Assembly: GCA_020796225.1 (NCBI GenBank)
Contig: CM036775.1
Coordinates: 12,716,171 to 12,780,170, forward strand
DNA length: 64,000 nt
Origin: Arion vulgaris
Taxonomy: Eukaryota > Mollusca > Gastropoda > Stylommatophora > Arionidae
Reading direction: 5' to 3'
Every line of letters starts with the position of its first letter. The stretch's first letter is position 1. The position numbers and the translations under genes are program-made. Shown in pieces: positions 62,260 through 64,000 of the stretch. Below the pieces are notes generated by a model that ran no database searches, was not told where the DNA came from, and was given only the letters and a program-made list of their open reading frames with translations.

Positions 62260-63170
62260 AGTCCCAATTACTTTTTAATTAAATTTTTGTTTAAAATTAA
62301 AAGCGTAGTTGCATCTTAAATTTTGGGACCTATAAATACTCCGCAACTTAAATGTTTATTACGGGTTTTCATTTATGACACTATTATTATACTCACTTCT
62401 TTAACTTCTTAGGTCTAGGTTGTAGTTTTTTCTAATTCATATAAAATAATAAGACCGTTTTCACTTATTCCAATAATTTATGTGAATTTGTGATAAAACT
62501 GCCGCAAACTTATTTAAGAACTGCTGGTATAATGCTATTAAGTTGTTCTGATATAAACGAATGCTTTATTTTTATAATGGCTGCTGTGCTGTAGGTAGCG
62601 GTTCAGCATCATGTCCACCACCTGACCACGTGGTCCCAGATTAACAAATTTTGAAAAATGAGGTAATAACGCTATGATCAAAAATCCCAAGTAAAAGTAA
62701 GCTTTACATATTATATCTCGTTACAATATTTATGCAATTGCATGCTATAACTTAACGTAGAAGTTAAGTTTAGAAGAAAAAAAATTAAAAGCCAAGAAGT
62801 CCAAGAATATACTACCTTTCCCTCCTTTCGCCAGTCTCGTCGTCTATGAAGTGCCCTGTAACATTTAGAACATGCGCACTTCTCTAGGGAACATTGGCCA
62901 GTTACTGTTGTCTGTGGTGAACATTTAATATTTAAAATTTGTTACTGTTATCATCACTATTTGATTTAATTTCGCACATACCATACAGATATTGTAAATA
63001 TTTTTTAACTCTTCAATTATTATATTTTGAAAATGTTATTTAATTTTGTCTTTATTTATTGGAATGAAGAACATAATATTAATAAGTACATCTTTGTCCT
63101 ACCAGGCATTAAATAGCGCCAACCAGGGCTTGTGGGTAGCAACATTATCACCAACATTACGTGCCATGCC
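62260..63170. other. AT-rich stretch without identified feature
   Basis: No repeat match or clear exon. It is upstream of the candidate - strand gene and would hold its promoter. A short open - strand frame near 62640 (MMLNRYLQHSS) has no support. Confidence 0.35.
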
Positions 63171-63174
63171 GATA

Positions 63175-63400
63175 GAGGGTAAGATTGGCGGAATGGATTA
63201 GATTGCGGTTACCATACAGAAGACCTGTGTTCAATCCACGGCAAGGCCAATGATTTTTTTTCTGTTGTGGGCATAAAAGAAAAATCCTATGTCGAACAGC
63301 TTCGCGGCGACTGCATTGGCCATTAAATTCATCATGCTCTCACCGACCCAAATAGCGGTACCACAGGTAGTAACGACAGTTTTTTTAAATAGCACCCTTC
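63175..63400 (+). repeat. tRNA-like SINE (T4)
   Basis: GGCGGAATGGATTAGATTGC and CCTGTGTTCAATCCACGG are box A- and box B-like. The body includes CTTCGCGGCGACTGCATTGG. Only one copy in the window. Confidence 0.4.
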
Positions 63401-63409
63401 CTGTACGTG

Positions 63410-63560
63410 GGTTTGCATAGTTCAGTGGCTAGTGCACTTGCTTCAAACAAATTGTACACGGATTCAAATCCCGGTTGGTTAACTCATTGGTTCTCTAAGC
63501 TCAGTTAAATATGAGTATCTAACTTTATACGGCAAACTCGAAATAGTCGCAGAAGTCATC
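63410..63560 (+). repeat. tRNA-derived SINE (T5)
   Basis: CATAGTTCAGTGGCTAGTGC (box A-like) and CACGGATTCAAATCCCGG (box B-like) are spaced as in a tRNA. The 5' and 3' ends do not pair, so it is not an intact tRNA gene. Confidence 0.55.
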
Positions 63561-63564
63561 TATT

Positions 63565-63960
63565 TTTAAGTGATTTCTTCTTCTGCGTTATCACTAGATT
63601 GGGATTTCAGATTCTCTAATAAAGACAGCCGTCTGTCTCAGATTATCAGCCACGCTATACAGTTTGTCTTGGACGCTGGTGTATGTAGGCCACCCTTTCT
63701 TCTCAGGTCTGCATACTGGGGGCAGTTCTGTAAGACATGTTCTGTTGTTGTACTCGCCAAGCCACAGGGGCACAGGTCGTTGGTGCCATCTTGAACTTAG
63801 TGTATATGCGGTGTCTCATTCTGTTGTGACCCGTCCGGAGGCGAAGTATGACTGTCTGGTCCCTTCTGGACAGTTGGTAATATCCATCGTTCTTGTTGTG
63901 CTTTGGTTGTTTTTTATCTCATTTTGCTTTGTACTGCCCTTTGGGGATGGTTTTTGCTTC
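63565..63960 (-). mobile_element. RNase H-LINE C-terminus, antisense
   Basis: The - strand encodes NDGYYQLSRRDQTVILRLRT GHNRMRHRIYTKFKMAPT, then a frameshifted knuckle (CAPVAW...QNMSYRTAP). R-RTGHNR-R---Y-K is the C-terminal hallmark of RNase H LINEs. Confidence 0.8.
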
Positions 63961-64000
63961 TTCATAGCTAACCAGGTTGTCATCGTGGGGCATTCCGGCT

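Noticed and set aside
62590..62700. Start of a - strand gene (MMLNRYLQHSS)
   Set aside because: Short, with no splice partner in phase and no family resemblance.
63410..63490. tRNA gene
   Set aside because: Box A and box B are present but no acceptor stem pairs, and a SINE-like body follows. The same applies at 21176, 24000, 31970, 32225 and 63175.

Overview
This is animal nuclear DNA: split genes with GT-AG introns, dense interspersed repeats and many minisatellites. The retroelements and gene sequences suggest an invertebrate, perhaps a mollusc or arthropod, but I cannot place it more precisely. Almost every open reading frame over 60 codons lies in a retrotransposon, a SINE or a tandem array, and these do not mark host genes. 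Several conserved exons carry single-base deletions next to homopolymers, and the right third of the largest satellite has many single-base losses. Both suggest a noisy long-read assembly.

Host genes: (1) a smoothelin-like calponin-homology (CH) gene on the + strand, exons from 9087 to 35944, with introns of up to about 9 kb filled with repeats; (2) the nuclear gene for cytochrome c oxidase subunit 6A, + strand, three exons from 45020 to 48682, with one apparent missing base in the last exon; (3) a possible small gene on the - strand, six phase-compatible exons from 62256 down to 57853, encoding an 89-residue protein that I do not recognise and using 14- and 19-nt microexons.

Layout: 1-6.2 kb SINEs, a 62-bp array and antisense LINE 3' ends. 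6.2-8.0 kb a hAT transposon remnant with its 8-bp target duplication and a LINE nested inside it. 8.2-9.0 kb a large inverted repeat, possibly Penelope-like. 9.1-36 kb the smoothelin gene, whose introns hold 26-bp, 79-bp, 18-bp and 43-bp arrays (the last about 5.2 kb), DNA-transposon MITEs and many SINE and LINE copies. 36-45 kb a graveyard of non-LTR retrotransposons, including the best reverse transcriptase domain of the window (42.1-43.0 kb) and an RNase H element carrying a 57-bp in-frame array. 45-48.9 kb COX6A. 49-53 kb more LINE and SINE pieces. 53.9-61.5 kb a stretch of low-copy modules duplicated in tandem, overlapping the candidate - strand gene. 62.3-64 kb mostly unannotated, with two tRNA-like SINE heads and an antisense RNase H LINE end.

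Two related SINE families dominate (called A and B here). They share a core around GTCGTAAGAGGCGACT and end in GAA-rich tails. A recurring theme is that tandem arrays grow out of interspersed repeats: LINE coding sequence, an RNase H domain, a LINE 3' end and a SINE 5' end have each become minisatellites.
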